DNA of 64,000 bases from Azospirillum oryzae (GCF_900177515.1 NZ_FXAK01000001.1:618001-682000); one strand, 5' to 3'. Shown: positions 17,878 to 26,939, counted from the first letter of the stretch. Numbers and translations: made by a program. Notes: generated by a model from the sequence alone, not told the origin.

Positions 17878-18363
17878 ATGCGCTCAACGATCGCTCGCCT
17901 GCCGGATCAACTCGACGACCAGGACCGCGCGATCCTGCGCATCCTGCAGCGCGACAACAAGACCTCGCAGCGGGAGATCGGCGAGGCGGTCCACCTCTCC
18001 GCCCCGGCGGTACAGCGCCGCATCGCCCGGATGGAGGCGGCCGGCATCATCCGCCGCAACGTGGCGGTGGTCGATCCGGCCGCGGTCGGGCAGGGGGTGA
18101 CGGTGGTGGTGGAGGTCCAGACCGTCAACGACCGCTCGCCCACCATCGCCGCCGCCAAGCGCCTGTTCCGCGAGGCGGCGGAAGTGCAGCAATGCTATTT
18201 CATCACCGGCAAGGCCAGCTTCGTCCTGATCCTGCTGGTCCCGGACATGGCGAGCTATGAAGTGCTGTCGCGCCGCCTGTTCGCCGACAACGAGCTGGTG
18301 CAGTCCTTCCAGACCATGGTGGTGCTCGACCCGGTGAAGGTGACGCTGGAGGTGGACCTGTAG
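17878..18363 (+). CDS. Lrp/AsnC-family transcriptional regulator
   Basis: The 161-residue protein has an AsnC-type winged HTH at residues 12-70 (LDDQDRAILRILQRDNKTSQ, then REIGEAVHLSAPAVQRRIAR) and a C-terminal RAM (ACT-like) effector domain beginning near residue 75. Such proteins sense amino acids and form octamers on DNA. The divergent RhtA-like exporter gene is the obvious target. The length is normal for the family. Confidence 0.92.
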   Translation: MRSTIARLPDQLDDQDRAILRILQRDNKTSQREIGEAVHLSAPAVQRRIARMEAAGIIRRNVAVVDPAAVGQGVTVVVEVQTVNDRSPTIAAAKRLFREAAEVQQCYFITGKASFVLILLVPDMASYEVLSRRLFADNELVQSFQTMVVLDPVKVTLEVDL

Positions 18364-18378
18364 GGTGGCAGGCGCGGT

Positions 18379-19479
18379 TCAGTCCGGCCAGTCCTCGTAG
18401 CCCCAATCCTCGGCATCGGGGTCGGCGGTGCCCAGCGGGGCGACCGTGGCGCCGGCGTCGAGGGCTGTGGCCAGCCAGGGTTCGACGCTGGTGACGGGGG
18501 AGGTGCGGCACCAGCGGCGGCGGCGGCCGTCCCAGCGGCAACGGCCCTGCCGCTTCATCTCATCCCGCAACTCCCAGGACGGGATGGACGCGAAGCGGAG
18601 TTCCAGGCCGCGGTCGCTTTGGGCGATCTCCACCACCTCCCCGGCGGCGGTGGTGTGGGTCAGGCCGTCTTCCAGGACTTGGCGCAAGGTTGCGGCCCGC
18701 TCTTCGCGGATGCGTGCTTCCGCCTCGCGCTGGCGGCGGCGGTCGGCCATGGCGTCGGCGATCCAGTCCGGCGGCTCCTCCAGCACGCGGAAGCCGGCGC
18801 CGCCGCGTGGGCCGGGGGCCTCTTCCAGCAGGCCCTCGCGCAGGAGGTCGGCCAGCAGGGTTTTAAGCCGGTCGCGGTCGGCGGGGATGCCGGGCTGGCG
18901 GTTGGCCGCGGCGTCGGCGACGGTGAAGCGGTCGCCGGCCGCCCAGCCCTCGTAGATGGCGGCGGCCAGGGCGTGCAACTCGGCGACACGGCTGCGCTGC
19001 TCGACCAGATAGGCGGCGACGATGGGGTTCGGCGGCAAATCGGCCCGCCCGGCGAGGCCGCAGGTCCGGCACTGCCAGGCGCCGGGGTCGGACAGCAGCA
19101 GATGGGGGTCGCAGCGGCGCTTGCGGCAATGCTCCTCGCTGCCGGGTTCCGGCAGGCCGCGGCCGCTGTCCAGCAGGGCGCGGATGGCGTCGAGCGGCGT
19201 GTCGGCGACGCTGCGCAGCCGGTCGAGAATGTCGGTGGGCAGCCAGATTTCGGCGCCGTCGCTGTCGTTGGCGGCTGCAAAGCGGCTTTTCAGGGCACGG
19301 CGGCGGGCGGGCGTCAGCAGGGCGAGGACCCGTTCGGCGGTGTAGCTCTCGTCGAAGGTATCGGCGAGCAGCGCTTCCAGATCGGCCAGCATTGCCGGGG
19401 GCGCCAGCGCGCTTTGGTCCCCGGCGGCGAGGATGCGGCGGGCCTCGCCGAGGATTTCCGTGCTGTCATCCGCTCCCAT
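18379..19479 (-). CDS. Uncharacterised protein with zinc-ribbon-like cysteines
   Basis: The protein (about 366 residues) is not recognised. It has a helical N-terminal third, a four-cysteine group at about Cys118, Cys123, Cys137 and Cys140 (the last pair as CRTCG) that could bind zinc, a region around residues 170-245 that looks like a winged helix, and a basic C-terminal motif, RCRWDGRRRRW, around residue 325. The last motif recalls short domains in plasmid primase or ArdC-like proteins, where a glycine and an RW..+.W pattern recur, so nucleic-acid binding is a guess. The start at 19479 has GGGAG five bases upstream; ATGs at 19491 and 19497 are alternatives. It is convergent with the AsnC gene. 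Confidence 0.65.
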   Translation of the reverse strand: MGADDSTEILGEARRILAAGDQSALAPPAMLADLEALLADTFDESYTAERVLALLTPARRRALKSRFAAANDSDGAEIWLPTDILDRLRSVADTPLDAIRALLDSGRGLPEPGSEEHCRKRRCDPHLLLSDPGAWQCRTCGLAGRADLPPNPIVAAYLVEQRSRVAELHALAAAIYEGWAAGDRFTVADAAANRQPGIPADRDRLKTLLADLLREGLLEEAPGPRGGAGFRVLEEPPDWIADAMADRRRQREAEARIREERAATLRQVLEDGLTHTTAAGEVVEIAQSDRGLELRFASIPSWELRDEMKRQGRCRWDGRRRRWCRTSPVTSVEPWLATALDAGATVAPLGTADPDAEDWGYEDWPD

Positions 19480-19665
19480 CGCCGCTCCCATCGCCATCCG
19501 CGCCCTGGTCCCCGTCCGTTTCGCGTAGCAAGCTGGGCATGGCCGGAATGGCAATCAAGCGCCGGCTGGACGGTCGGCACTGGCCGTATGGAACCGGAAC
19601 GGCCCGGCGAAGCACGGTGTTGACCGGGTGCAACGATCAGGCGTCAGAGACTGAAAGGTATTCCC

Positions 19666-20652
19666 ATGTCCAACAATAAGCATTTCGCCCCGCCCGGCCC
19701 GCTCGGCTTCGGCGGCGCGCCGCTTGGCAACATGTTCGAGGAGGTGTCGGACGAGAAGGCCGAGGCGACGCTCGACGCCGCCTGGGACGCCGGCATCCGC
19801 TATTTCGACACGGCACCCGAATATGGCCCCGGCATTTCGGAGCATCGCTTCGGCCATGTCCTGCGCAACCGTCCGCGCGACGAGTTCGTGCTGTCGACCA
19901 AGGTCGGCCGCCTGCTGCGCGCCGATTCCAGCAAGGGCGGCCAGCATGGCCCCTTCGTCAAGGGACTGCCCTTCCGCGTCGATTACGACTACACCGCCGA
20001 CGGCGTGCGGCGGTCCATCGAGGACAGTCTGCAGCGGCTGGGCATGGCCCGCATCGACATCGCCTATATCCACGATTGCGCCGAGGATGCGCATGGCGAC
20101 CGCTGGCTGGAGGTGTTCGACACCGCAATGAAGGGCGCCGCCGTCGCCCTGACCCAGCTGCGCGAGGAAGGGGTGATCCGCGCCTGGGGCCTGGGCGTCA
20201 ACCGGGTGGAGCCCTGCGTGATGGCGCTGGAGCGGGCGGACCCGGACGTCTTCCTGCTGGCCGGGCGCTACAGCCTGCTGAACCAGCCGGCGCTGGACGA
20301 ACTGTTCCCGCGCTGCGGCGAGCGCGGCGTGCATGTGGTGGTCGGCGGCCCCTACAATTCCGGCCTGATCGCCGGGGGCAAGACCTTCGAGTATCAGGAG
20401 GCCCCATCCGACAAGGTGGCGGCGCGCGACCGGCTGGCGGAGATCGCCAAGCGCCACGGCGTCGATCTGCGCGCCGCCGCCCTGCAGTTCTGCGCCGCGC
20501 ATCCGGTCGTCGCCTCGGTCATTCCCGGCACCAAGAATCCGGCGCGGGTGCGGGAGAATGTGGAACTGATGGGCCAGCCGATCCCCGGCGATTTCTGGCG
20601 GGAGCTGAAGGCGTCCGGCGTCCTGCCGGAACAGGCGCCGACGCCGGCTTAA
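19666..20652 (+). CDS. Aldo/keto reductase, D-threo-aldose 1-dehydrogenase-like
   Basis: This 328-residue TIM-barrel oxidoreductase shows the AKR catalytic tetrad in order: the Asp and Tyr of YFDTAPEYG near residue 48, the Lys of STKVGRL near residue 85, and the His of IAYIHDCAED near residue 129. The C-terminal VIPGTKNPARVREN stretch contacts the NADP phosphate. The DTAPEYG...SE..G pattern and the C-terminal form are those of the fucose/D-threo-aldose 1-dehydrogenase branch. The likely reaction is NAD(P)-dependent oxidation of an aldose, but the sugar is not determined. No pathway partners are adjacent; the next gene is convergent. Confidence 0.88.
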   Translation: MSNNKHFAPPGPLGFGGAPLGNMFEEVSDEKAEATLDAAWDAGIRYFDTAPEYGPGISEHRFGHVLRNRPRDEFVLSTKVGRLLRADSSKGGQHGPFVKGLPFRVDYDYTADGVRRSIEDSLQRLGMARIDIAYIHDCAEDAHGDRWLEVFDTAMKGAAVALTQLREEGVIRAWGLGVNRVEPCVMALERADPDVFLLAGRYSLLNQPALDELFPRCGERGVHVVVGGPYNSGLIAGGKTFEYQEAPSDKVAARDRLAEIAKRHGVDLRAAALQFCAAHPVVASVIPGTKNPARVRENVELMGQPIPGDFWRELKASGVLPEQAPTPA

Positions 20653-20658
20653 GGAGCC

Positions 20659-21639
20659 TCAGCCCTCCACCACGGTTCCGGGATGGCCGGCTTCGAAACG
20701 GGCGGGGGCGATGCCGTGGGCGGCCAGCGCCGTGTGCAGCCGCTGCGGCGGCTCCTCCCGCGCCTCGTCGGTCAGGGAGAAGGTGCCCCAATGGATGCCG
20801 ACGGCCTTCTTCGCCCCGACGTCCAGCATGATCCGCACCGCCTCCTCCGGGTCGCAATGCTGGGCGGACATGAACCAGCGCGGATCGTAGGCGCCGATGG
20901 GGATCAGCGCCAGGTCGCAGGCCCCCAGGCGCTCGCCGATGGCGCGGAAGGCGGCGCCGGTGCCATAGCCGGTGTCGCCGGCGAAATAGACCGAACCGGC
21001 CGGAGTGCGCAGGACGAAGCCGCCCCACAGCGCCATCCGGCGGTCACGCCCGGTGCGCGACGACCAGTGGTTGGCCGGCACGATGTGGACCTCCGCTTGC
21101 CCACCCAGATCGAACCGGCTCCACCAGTCGCCCGCCGCCGTCCGCACATCCGGGATATGCTTGCGCAGGATGGTGTCGTTGCCGAGCGGCGTGACCATCA
21201 GCGGCGCGTCGCGCCGGTGCAGGCGTTTCAGGGTCGCCACATCCAGATGGTCGTAATGGTTGTGCGACAGCAGAACCGCGTCGATCTTCGGCAGGTCGTG
21301 GAAACGGATGGCCGGCGCCGTCACCCGCCTCGGCCCGGCGAAGCGGACCGGGCTGGCGCGGTCGGACCAGACCGGATCGGTCAGGACGTTCAAGCCGGCG
21401 GCCTGGATCAGGGTGGTCACATGGCCGACCACCGTCACGCGCAGCCCATCGACGTAGCGGGCCGGCATCACCGGCGCCACCGGCACCTGCCGCGGCCATT
21501 TCGCCGCCTTCCGCCCCCATTGCCAGCGGAGAAGCTGGCGCAGGCTGCGGTCGGTCTCCGGCTCGCCCGGATTGAAGAAGCGCAGCCCGTCGAAATTCGA
21601 CGTGGCGGGACCCTGCCAATAGGGATTACGCATGCGCAT
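20659..21639 (-). CDS. MBL-fold hydrolase, NAPE-PLD-like
   Basis: This metallo-beta-lactamase-fold protein of about 326 residues has the metal motif SHNHYDHLD (HxHxDH), a further His in VPANHWSSR, the Asp in FAGDTGYG and the late His in GIHWGTFSL. The order and the N-terminal FxNPG element fit the NAPE-PLD-like/UlaG branch that hydrolyses phosphodiester or lactone bonds, here without known substrate. AAGGA lies four bases before the ATG at 21639; another in-frame ATG at 21657 lacks a good ribosome binding site. It is convergent with the aldo/keto reductase and divergent from the helicase. Confidence 0.85.
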   Translation of the reverse strand: MRMRNPYWQGPATSNFDGLRFFNPGEPETDRSLRQLLRWQWGRKAAKWPRQVPVAPVMPARYVDGLRVTVVGHVTTLIQAAGLNVLTDPVWSDRASPVRFAGPRRVTAPAIRFHDLPKIDAVLLSHNHYDHLDVATLKRLHRRDAPLMVTPLGNDTILRKHIPDVRTAAGDWWSRFDLGGQAEVHIVPANHWSSRTGRDRRMALWGGFVLRTPAGSVYFAGDTGYGTGAAFRAIGERLGACDLALIPIGAYDPRWFMSAQHCDPEEAVRIMLDVGAKKAVGIHWGTFSLTDEAREEPPQRLHTALAAHGIAPARFEAGHPGTVVEG

Positions 21640-21762
21640 CGGATCCTTTGTGTCCATGGTCCCGGAGGAGATGGTATCGCCGCGGCGAAGTTCTATGGAC
21701 CGGCGATGTGTGCTCGCGCTACTGTACCGTCTTCATTCATGGTTTGATCCCGGTTCGATCCA

Positions 21763-22965
21763 ATGCAGTCCGACACCCCGACCGACGAGCAGCATCGCGC
21801 CATCCAGGCGATCGACGCCTGGTACAAGGACGATGCCGCCCAGCAGGTCTTCTGGCTGGCCGGGGAGGCCGGGACCGGCAAGACCAAGACCACCGCCTTC
21901 GCGCTGGAGCATCTGCTGGAACGCCGCCGGCTGACCGAATACGTGGTCGGCGCCCCCACCGGCAAGGCGGCCCAGGTGCTGCGCCAGAAGGGGATCGAGG
22001 GGGCGGCGACGCTGCATTCGCTGCTCTACGCCCCGCGCAAGGACGGCGACACCGGCGAGCTGTTCTTCGCCCGCCGCAGCGACGGGCCGGTGGCCGACGC
22101 CGACCTGATCGTCTGCGACGAGGGGTCGATGATCGGCGACGATCTGGCGCGCGACCTGATGCGGACGGGCAAGAAGATCCTGGTCATCGCCGACGATTAC
22201 CAGCTGCCGCCGGTCTCCGGCCAGGGGCTGTTCACCAGCGGCGAACCGGATTTCCGCCTGACCGAGCCGCACCGCACCGCCCGCGAAAGCCCGGTGATCC
22301 GGCTGGCCCACCTGCTGCGGCGGCAGGAGATGCCGCGCCGCTTCGGATCGGTCGGCAAGGTGCATGTGCTGCCGCTGGAACACCGCACCCAGTCGCTGGT
22401 GATGCGGACCTCGGCGCAGGCGATCTGCGGCACCCACCGCGTCCGCACCACCTACACCAAGCGGATGCGCAAGCTGCTGGGCCACGACTCCGTGATGCCG
22501 CAGGCGGGGGAGCGGGTCATCTGCCGGCGCAACCAGAAGGACGAGGGGCTGTACAACGGCATGATCGGCGCGCTGACCCGCCCGGCCGCCGAAGGGCAGG
22601 GCCGCGAGGCCGGCCTGTGGTCGCTGGGCGTGCAGATGGAGGACGAGGTGCGGTCGCGCGGCAGGCTGATCGTCCATCCATGGATGTTCCAGGCCCATTA
22701 CACCGACGGGATGGTGCAGCCGCGGGTGGGCAAGGACATCCAGCTTTACGATTGGGCGTGGCTGATCACCTGCCACGCCTCGCAGGGGTCGGAATTTCCG
22801 TCGGTCACCGTGGTCGACGATTCGGCCGCCTTCCGCGAGCACCGCTGGCGCTGGCTCTACACCGCCGTCACCCGCTCGCGCGAGGAGCTGGTGCTTCTGC
22901 TGCGCAACGCCGATCTCGGCGGGCCGTGGCAGGTTCCCGAGTTCGACGACTGCCTGCCGGCCTGA
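21763..22965 (+). CDS. RecD-like superfamily 1 DNA helicase
   Basis: The 400-residue ATPase has the Walker A motif GEAGTGKTKT (residues 34-43), a Walker B-like DLIVCDEGSM, motif III DDYQLPPVSGQG, and the C-terminal motifs TCHASQGSEFPSV and YTAVTRSREEL that define RecD/Pif1-type SF1B helicases. It lacks the long N-terminal region of RecD2 and resembles the compact phage/plasmid-type RecD-like helicases. Unwinding of DNA ends or repair intermediates is likely. It stands alone: no recB, recC or nuclease gene is adjacent. The ribosome binding site is weak. Confidence 0.88.
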   Translation: MQSDTPTDEQHRAIQAIDAWYKDDAAQQVFWLAGEAGTGKTKTTAFALEHLLERRRLTEYVVGAPTGKAAQVLRQKGIEGAATLHSLLYAPRKDGDTGELFFARRSDGPVADADLIVCDEGSMIGDDLARDLMRTGKKILVIADDYQLPPVSGQGLFTSGEPDFRLTEPHRTARESPVIRLAHLLRRQEMPRRFGSVGKVHVLPLEHRTQSLVMRTSAQAICGTHRVRTTYTKRMRKLLGHDSVMPQAGERVICRRNQKDEGLYNGMIGALTRPAAEGQGREAGLWSLGVQMEDEVRSRGRLIVHPWMFQAHYTDGMVQPRVGKDIQLYDWAWLITCHASQGSEFPSVTVVDDSAAFREHRWRWLYTAVTRSREELVLLLRNADLGGPWQVPEFDDCLPA

Positions 22966-22982
22966 ACCAATAAATCCAGTTT

Positions 22983-23023
22983 ATCGAACGCATCACTTCT
23001 TTGCGTTGGATGTGATCGAACGC
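22983..23023. repeat. Direct repeat ATCGAACGC upstream of yeiH
   Basis: ATCGAACGC occurs at 22983-22991 and again at 23015-23023, 32 bases apart, in the 123-base gap before the YeiH gene. Inverted ATCAC/GTGAT lies between them. It may be a regulator site. Confidence 0.3.
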
Positions 23024-23088
23024 GGCGGCCATATTTTACGTGTCGAGACGGTATTTTCCGCTCCAGACCGCTTCCGGAGATCCATCCA

Positions 23089-24201
23089 ATGGTTCATAAC
23101 ACTGCGGCACCGGCTAAGGCGGTGCCGGCCAGAGCGATGCGGGGACGCCCCGTGCTTTCCCGCGTCGGCGGCCTTCTGCCCGGCCTTGCCCTGTGCGTTG
23201 CCGTCACCGCTCTGGCCTTCGCTGCGGCATCGGCCGAGGCGGCGCTGTTCGGTCAGGCCTGGATCGAGGCGCTGGTCCTGGCGATCCTGATCGGCACCGT
23301 GATCCGCACCGCCTGGACGCCGTCCGCGCGCTGGCATCCCGGCATCGGCTTTTCCGCCAAGATCCTGCTGGAGGTGGCGGTCGTCCTGCTCGGCGCGTCG
23401 GTCAGCGCCGCCACCATCCTGTCGGCGGGGCCGGCTCTGCTGCTGGGCATCGCGGCGGTGGTGGCGATGGCGCTGCTGGCCGGCTTCGGCATCGGGCGGC
23501 TGCTCGGCCTGCCGGTGCGCATGGCGGTGCTGGTGGCCTGCGGCAACGCCATCTGCGGCAACTCGGCCATCGCCGCGGTGGCGCCGGTGATCGACGCGCA
23601 CAGCGACGACGTCGCCGCCTCCATCGCCTTCACCGCCGTGCTGGGCGTCGCCGTCGTGCTCGGCCTGCCGCTGCTGGGCATCGGGCTGCAATTGAGCGGC
23701 GTGCAGTATGGCGCGCTGGCCGGGCTGACCGTCTATGCCGTGCCGCAGGTGATCGCCGCCGCCGCGCCGCTGGGCGCCACGGCGGTGCAGGTCGGCACGC
23801 TGGTGAAGCTGGTGCGGGTGCTGATGCTGGGGCCGGTCTGCCTGCTGCTGTCGCTGCTGGCGCCCCGGCTGGGCGGCGAGGGGGCCGGCGCCGGCGCCGA
23901 CATGGCGGAGCGTCCGCGCCGGGCCTATCCGCCGGTCCACCATCTGGTGCCGTGGTTCATCCAGGGCTTCCTGGCGATGATCGTCCTGCGTTCGCTGGGA
24001 GTCATTCCCCATGCCGCCCTGCCGGCGATGGAGCATGCGGCGACCCTGCTGACGGTGGTGTCGATGGCGGCGCTGGGGCTGGGGGTCGATGTGCGGACGG
24101 TGGCGCGTGCCGGCGGCCGGGTCACGGCGGCGGTGATCCTCTCCCTGCTGGTGCTGGGCGCCATCAGCCTGACGCTGATCCGGCTGATCGGGCTGGCCTG
24201 A
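23089..24201 (+). CDS. YeiH-family putative sulfate/sulfonate exporter
   Basis: The 370-residue protein has about ten membrane helices with the family signatures KILLEVAVVLLGASVS, ACGNAICGNSAIAAVAP and TVYAVPQVIAAAAPLG. YeiH proteins (UPF0324) are annotated as sulfate exporters because they often accompany taurine or sulfolactate breakdown; direct transport evidence is thin. GGAG lies nine bases before the ATG. No LysR partner is adjacent, unlike in E. coli. A separate gene follows after 215 bases. Confidence 0.88.
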   Translation: MVHNTAAPAKAVPARAMRGRPVLSRVGGLLPGLALCVAVTALAFAAASAEAALFGQAWIEALVLAILIGTVIRTAWTPSARWHPGIGFSAKILLEVAVVLLGASVSAATILSAGPALLLGIAAVVAMALLAGFGIGRLLGLPVRMAVLVACGNAICGNSAIAAVAPVIDAHSDDVAASIAFTAVLGVAVVLGLPLLGIGLQLSGVQYGALAGLTVYAVPQVIAAAAPLGATAVQVGTLVKLVRVLMLGPVCLLLSLLAPRLGGEGAGAGADMAERPRRAYPPVHHLVPWFIQGFLAMIVLRSLGVIPHAALPAMEHAATLLTVVSMAALGLGVDVRTVARAGGRVTAAVILSLLVLGAISLTLIRLIGLA

Positions 24202-24416
24202 TGCCGGTCCGGCTCCAAAACGGGCGGGAGTCTACATCCGGCAACCAGGGAGCGCATTGATACAGATTAATGCGGAATTCCGCCGCTGTGCGATCCTGAG
24301 ATCACCAACCCCTCCTGCCGGCCCCCAAACCAACCGGCCGGGCAGCGGGGCGGGCCCCGCGGGGGGAGGCGCCTTGCAGGTGCCGCACTCCCCCGCGCAG
24401 AACAAGGAGTATGGTC

Positions 24417-24746
24417 ATGCGTCAACCGGTGCAGATCGCCTTCCGCAACATCGACCCCTCTCCCGCCCTGGAGCATCTGATCCGCGAACATGCCGACAAG
24501 CTCGACCGCTTCTTCGGCGGCATCATGGCCAAGCGCGTGGTCTTCGAGGTGCCGCACCGCCACCAGCATCAGGGCAAGCATTTCACCGTCCAGGTCGCGC
24601 TGACCGTTCCCGGAGACGAGTTGGTCGTGCACAGCGACAAGTCCGGCAGCCATGCCCATGAGAGCGCCGATGCCGCCATCCGCGACGCCTTCGACGCCGC
24701 CCGCCGCTCGCTGGAGCGCTTTGCCGAAAAGCAGCGCGGCGAGTGA
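24417..24746 (+). CDS. HPF/RaiA-family ribosome-associated protein
   Basis: The 109-residue protein has the beta-alpha-beta-beta-beta-alpha pattern of the sigma-54 modulation/RaiA/HPF domain, with the N-terminal VQIAFRNIDPSPALEHLIRE strand-helix and the later YAHE-like SHAHESADAAIRDAFDAARR helix. Such proteins bind the 30S decoding region and dampen translation or form hibernating ribosomes under stress. It is a short, single-domain type. The ATG at 24417 is chosen over that at 24411 because AAGGAGT lies seven bases before it. A strong hairpin follows the gene. Confidence 0.82.
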   Translation: MRQPVQIAFRNIDPSPALEHLIREHADKLDRFFGGIMAKRVVFEVPHRHQHQGKHFTVQVALTVPGDELVVHSDKSGSHAHESADAAIRDAFDAARRSLERFAEKQRGE

Positions 24747-24785
24747 AGGCCGGCTTCTCCGGTTTCCCAGTCTGAACCGACACCC

Positions 24786-24814
24786 GCGCCCGTCCGGTCC
24801 CTCCGGGCGGGCGC
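24786..24814 (+). terminator. GC-rich hairpin after the HPF-like gene
   Basis: The arms GCGCCCG (24786-24792) and CGGGCGC (24808-24814) extend inward through TCCGG and CCGGG to a stem of about twelve pairs with a five-base loop. It lies about 40 bases after the HPF-like stop. The downstream sequence is only mildly T-rich. Confidence 0.55.
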
Positions 24815-24907
24815 ACTGCATTTCCGCCTTCGGGCCGGCCGATCCCGCTTGCGACCGCACTGCACACTATGGTTGCGTCAACCAGTGTGCATCATAGGGA
24901 GCCTGAA

Positions 24908-25714
24908 ATGATCGAAAGCGGCTCTTCGGTTCTGGAACGCCACAATGTCCGCGTGGTCGGGTCGGGGGCGGAGACGCTGGTCCTGATCCCCGGCTTCGCC
25001 ACCGAACAGTCGGCCTGGCGCCATGTGGTGCAGGCGTTCCGGGGCGATCATCGCATCGTGCTGCTGGATCTGGCCGGCATCGGGCCCGGAAACCAGTCCC
25101 ACTTCGATCATGTCCGCTATGGCTCGCTGGACGCCTATGCCCGCGACCTGACGTCCGTCCTCGACGCGCTCAGAATCGAGCATTGCGTGTGCGTCGGCCA
25201 TTCGGTGGCGGGGATGGTGGCGGCGCTGGCCGCGATCAGGTCGCCTTACCAGTTCCGCAAGCTCATCCTGCTGGGGGCGTCGGCCTGCTACGCCAATGTC
25301 GGCGACTATCGCGGCGGGTTCGACGGCGTCGACATCGACGGACTGATCGACAGCGCGACCCAGGACTACATGCAGTGGACGGCCCGGTTCGGGCAGATGG
25401 TCGTCTCCCGCCCGGCGGAGGATCCGACGGTGCGGGAATTCGTCGCCAGCATGCGGGCGATGCGTCCGGACATGGCGCTGTCGCTGCTGCTGACCGTGCT
25501 GCGCAGCGATCTGCGCAATCGCCTGGGCGGTGTCACGGTACCTGCCGTCATCCTGCAGTCCCGTGAGGATGCCGCGGTGACCCTGGAGGCGGCGGAGTTT
25601 CTGCGCGACCATCTGGCGGGCAGCGTGCTGGAGATCCTCGACGCGTCGGGCCATCTGCCCCACCTGTCGGCTCCCGATACGGTGATCGCCGCGCTTGCCC
25701 GCCATCTCTCCTGA
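24908..25714 (+). CDS. RsbQ-like alpha/beta hydrolase
   Basis: The 268-residue protein is close in length to Bacillus RsbQ (269). It shows the N-terminal RHNVRVVGSG, the oxyanion loop LIPGFATEQSAWR, the nucleophile Ser99 in VGHSVAGM, and the catalytic His near the end in GHLPHLSAPD; the acid is probably the Asp of SREDAAVT. In Bacillus, RsbQ is needed for the PAS phosphatase RsbP in energy-stress signalling; relatives include strigolactone-receptor-like hydrolases. No PAS phosphatase lies alongside, so the partner and ligand are unknown. GGGAG precedes the ATG at 24908. Confidence 0.85.
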   Translation: MIESGSSVLERHNVRVVGSGAETLVLIPGFATEQSAWRHVVQAFRGDHRIVLLDLAGIGPGNQSHFDHVRYGSLDAYARDLTSVLDALRIEHCVCVGHSVAGMVAALAAIRSPYQFRKLILLGASACYANVGDYRGGFDGVDIDGLIDSATQDYMQWTARFGQMVVSRPAEDPTVREFVASMRAMRPDMALSLLLTVLRSDLRNRLGGVTVPAVILQSREDAAVTLEAAEFLRDHLAGSVLEILDASGHLPHLSAPDTVIAALARHLS

Positions 25715-25778
25715 ATTTGCTAATTTAGTGATCGCGTTACAGAAATCTTACGTCGAACATTCAGAACCTAAACCAAGG

Positions 25779-25832
25779 TCTAGGGTGGTTCGACCTAAAC
25801 ACTGGCAGGTTTAATCTGCGTCTAGTGGTTCG
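25779..25832. promoter_or_regulatory. Imperfect direct repeats upstream of AraC gene
   Basis: GTCTAGGGTGGTTCG (25779-25793) and GTCTAGTGGTTCG (25820-25832) recur about 40 bases apart, 100-150 bases before the AraC-family start. AraC-type regulators bind direct repeats, so autoregulation is plausible. The surrounding 25715-25930 gap is AT-richer than its neighbours, as a promoter region would be. Confidence 0.4.
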
Positions 25833-25930
25833 CGGCATATGGTCGCGTTTACCCTGTGTGGGCAAGTCGGGCGGGCGGTCTTCCGGAAGACGGAGGCGGC
25901 GGGCCGCAAGCGAACCCAGGGGAGACGGAC

Positions 25931-26884
25931 ATGGCCTCGGCCCATCAGACCAATCTGCATCTGCACTATGTTCCGACGCCGGACGAGCCGGAGGTGCTGG
26001 TCGTCGGATCGGGCGGCGGCATGGTCGGGGTTTCGCGCATCCGCTGCGCGTCCGCCGGCGTCGGCCATTTCAGTCCGGCATCGGAAGACGCGTTCCTGGT
26101 CAGCCATCACCTCTCCAACTTCCAGTCCGACGTCTGGGTCGACGGCCGGCTGGTGGACAAGCCCGCCGACATCACCGGGCTGACCTCGATCCACGATTAC
26201 CGCCGCAAGATCGACTGTCACATGCACACGGCCTTCGACACGCTGACCTTCCATCTGCCCCGCGCGGCGCTGGAGGCCGCCTGTTCCGACTCCCGCGGCG
26301 GTCGGCTGGCCGACCTGTCGATCCCGCCCAGCACGCCGATGAACGATCCGACGGTGCGGGCGCTGGCATCGGCCATCCTGCCGACGCTGGAGTTTCCGGA
26401 GCGGATCAGCCTGCTGTATGTGGACCATGTCTGCTCGGCGCTGGCGACCCACATCGTCACCGCCTATGGCCGGGTCAGCGAACCCAAGCCGGGAGGCACG
26501 CTGGCGCCCTGGCAGGAACGGCGGGTGAAGGAGATGATCGCCGCCAATCTGGACGGCGACATCCGGCTGGCCGACCTTGCCGCCGAATGCCGGCTGTCGG
26601 TGGGGCATTTCGTCCGCGCCTTCCGCCGCACCGCCAACACCACGCCCTACCAGTGGTTGCTGCACCAGCGGATCGACCATGCCAAGACGCTGATGCGCGA
26701 CGGGTCGCAGACGCTGGCCGACGTGGCGCTGGCCTGCGGTTTCGCCGACCAGAGCCATTTCACCCGCACCTTCAGCCGGCTGGTCGGCATTTCGCCGCGC
26801 AGCTGGCGGCGGCGCAACGTGGGGGCCGACAGGCCGATGCCGGTGGGCGGATCGCCCTGTGCGCCGGCCGAACTTTCCCTTTGA
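25931..26884 (+). CDS. AraC-family transcriptional regulator
   Basis: The 317-residue regulator carries two HTH motifs at its C-terminus: IRLADLAAECRLSVGHFVRA with RRTANTTPYQWLLHQRIDHA, and DVALACGFADQSHFTRTFSR followed by GISPRSWRR. The N-terminal 190 residues have no recognisable cupin signature. GGGGAG lies before the ATG at 25931. The closest genes are the RsbQ-like hydrolase upstream and the large kinase downstream, both on the same strand; neither is clearly its target. Confidence 0.9.
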   Translation: MASAHQTNLHLHYVPTPDEPEVLVVGSGGGMVGVSRIRCASAGVGHFSPASEDAFLVSHHLSNFQSDVWVDGRLVDKPADITGLTSIHDYRRKIDCHMHTAFDTLTFHLPRAALEAACSDSRGGRLADLSIPPSTPMNDPTVRALASAILPTLEFPERISLLYVDHVCSALATHIVTAYGRVSEPKPGGTLAPWQERRVKEMIAANLDGDIRLADLAAECRLSVGHFVRAFRRTANTTPYQWLLHQRIDHAKTLMRDGSQTLADVALACGFADQSHFTRTFSRLVGISPRSWRRRNVGADRPMPVGGSPCAPAELSL

Positions 26885-26939
26885 AGCGAAATGATTCCCT
26901 CTCCCCCTGGAGGCGGGTTATCGCACATTGTGATAAACG

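Noticed and set aside
25801..25820. Sigma-54-like promoter TGGCAG...TGC
   Set aside because: The GG to GC spacing is two bases too long for a -24/-12 element.
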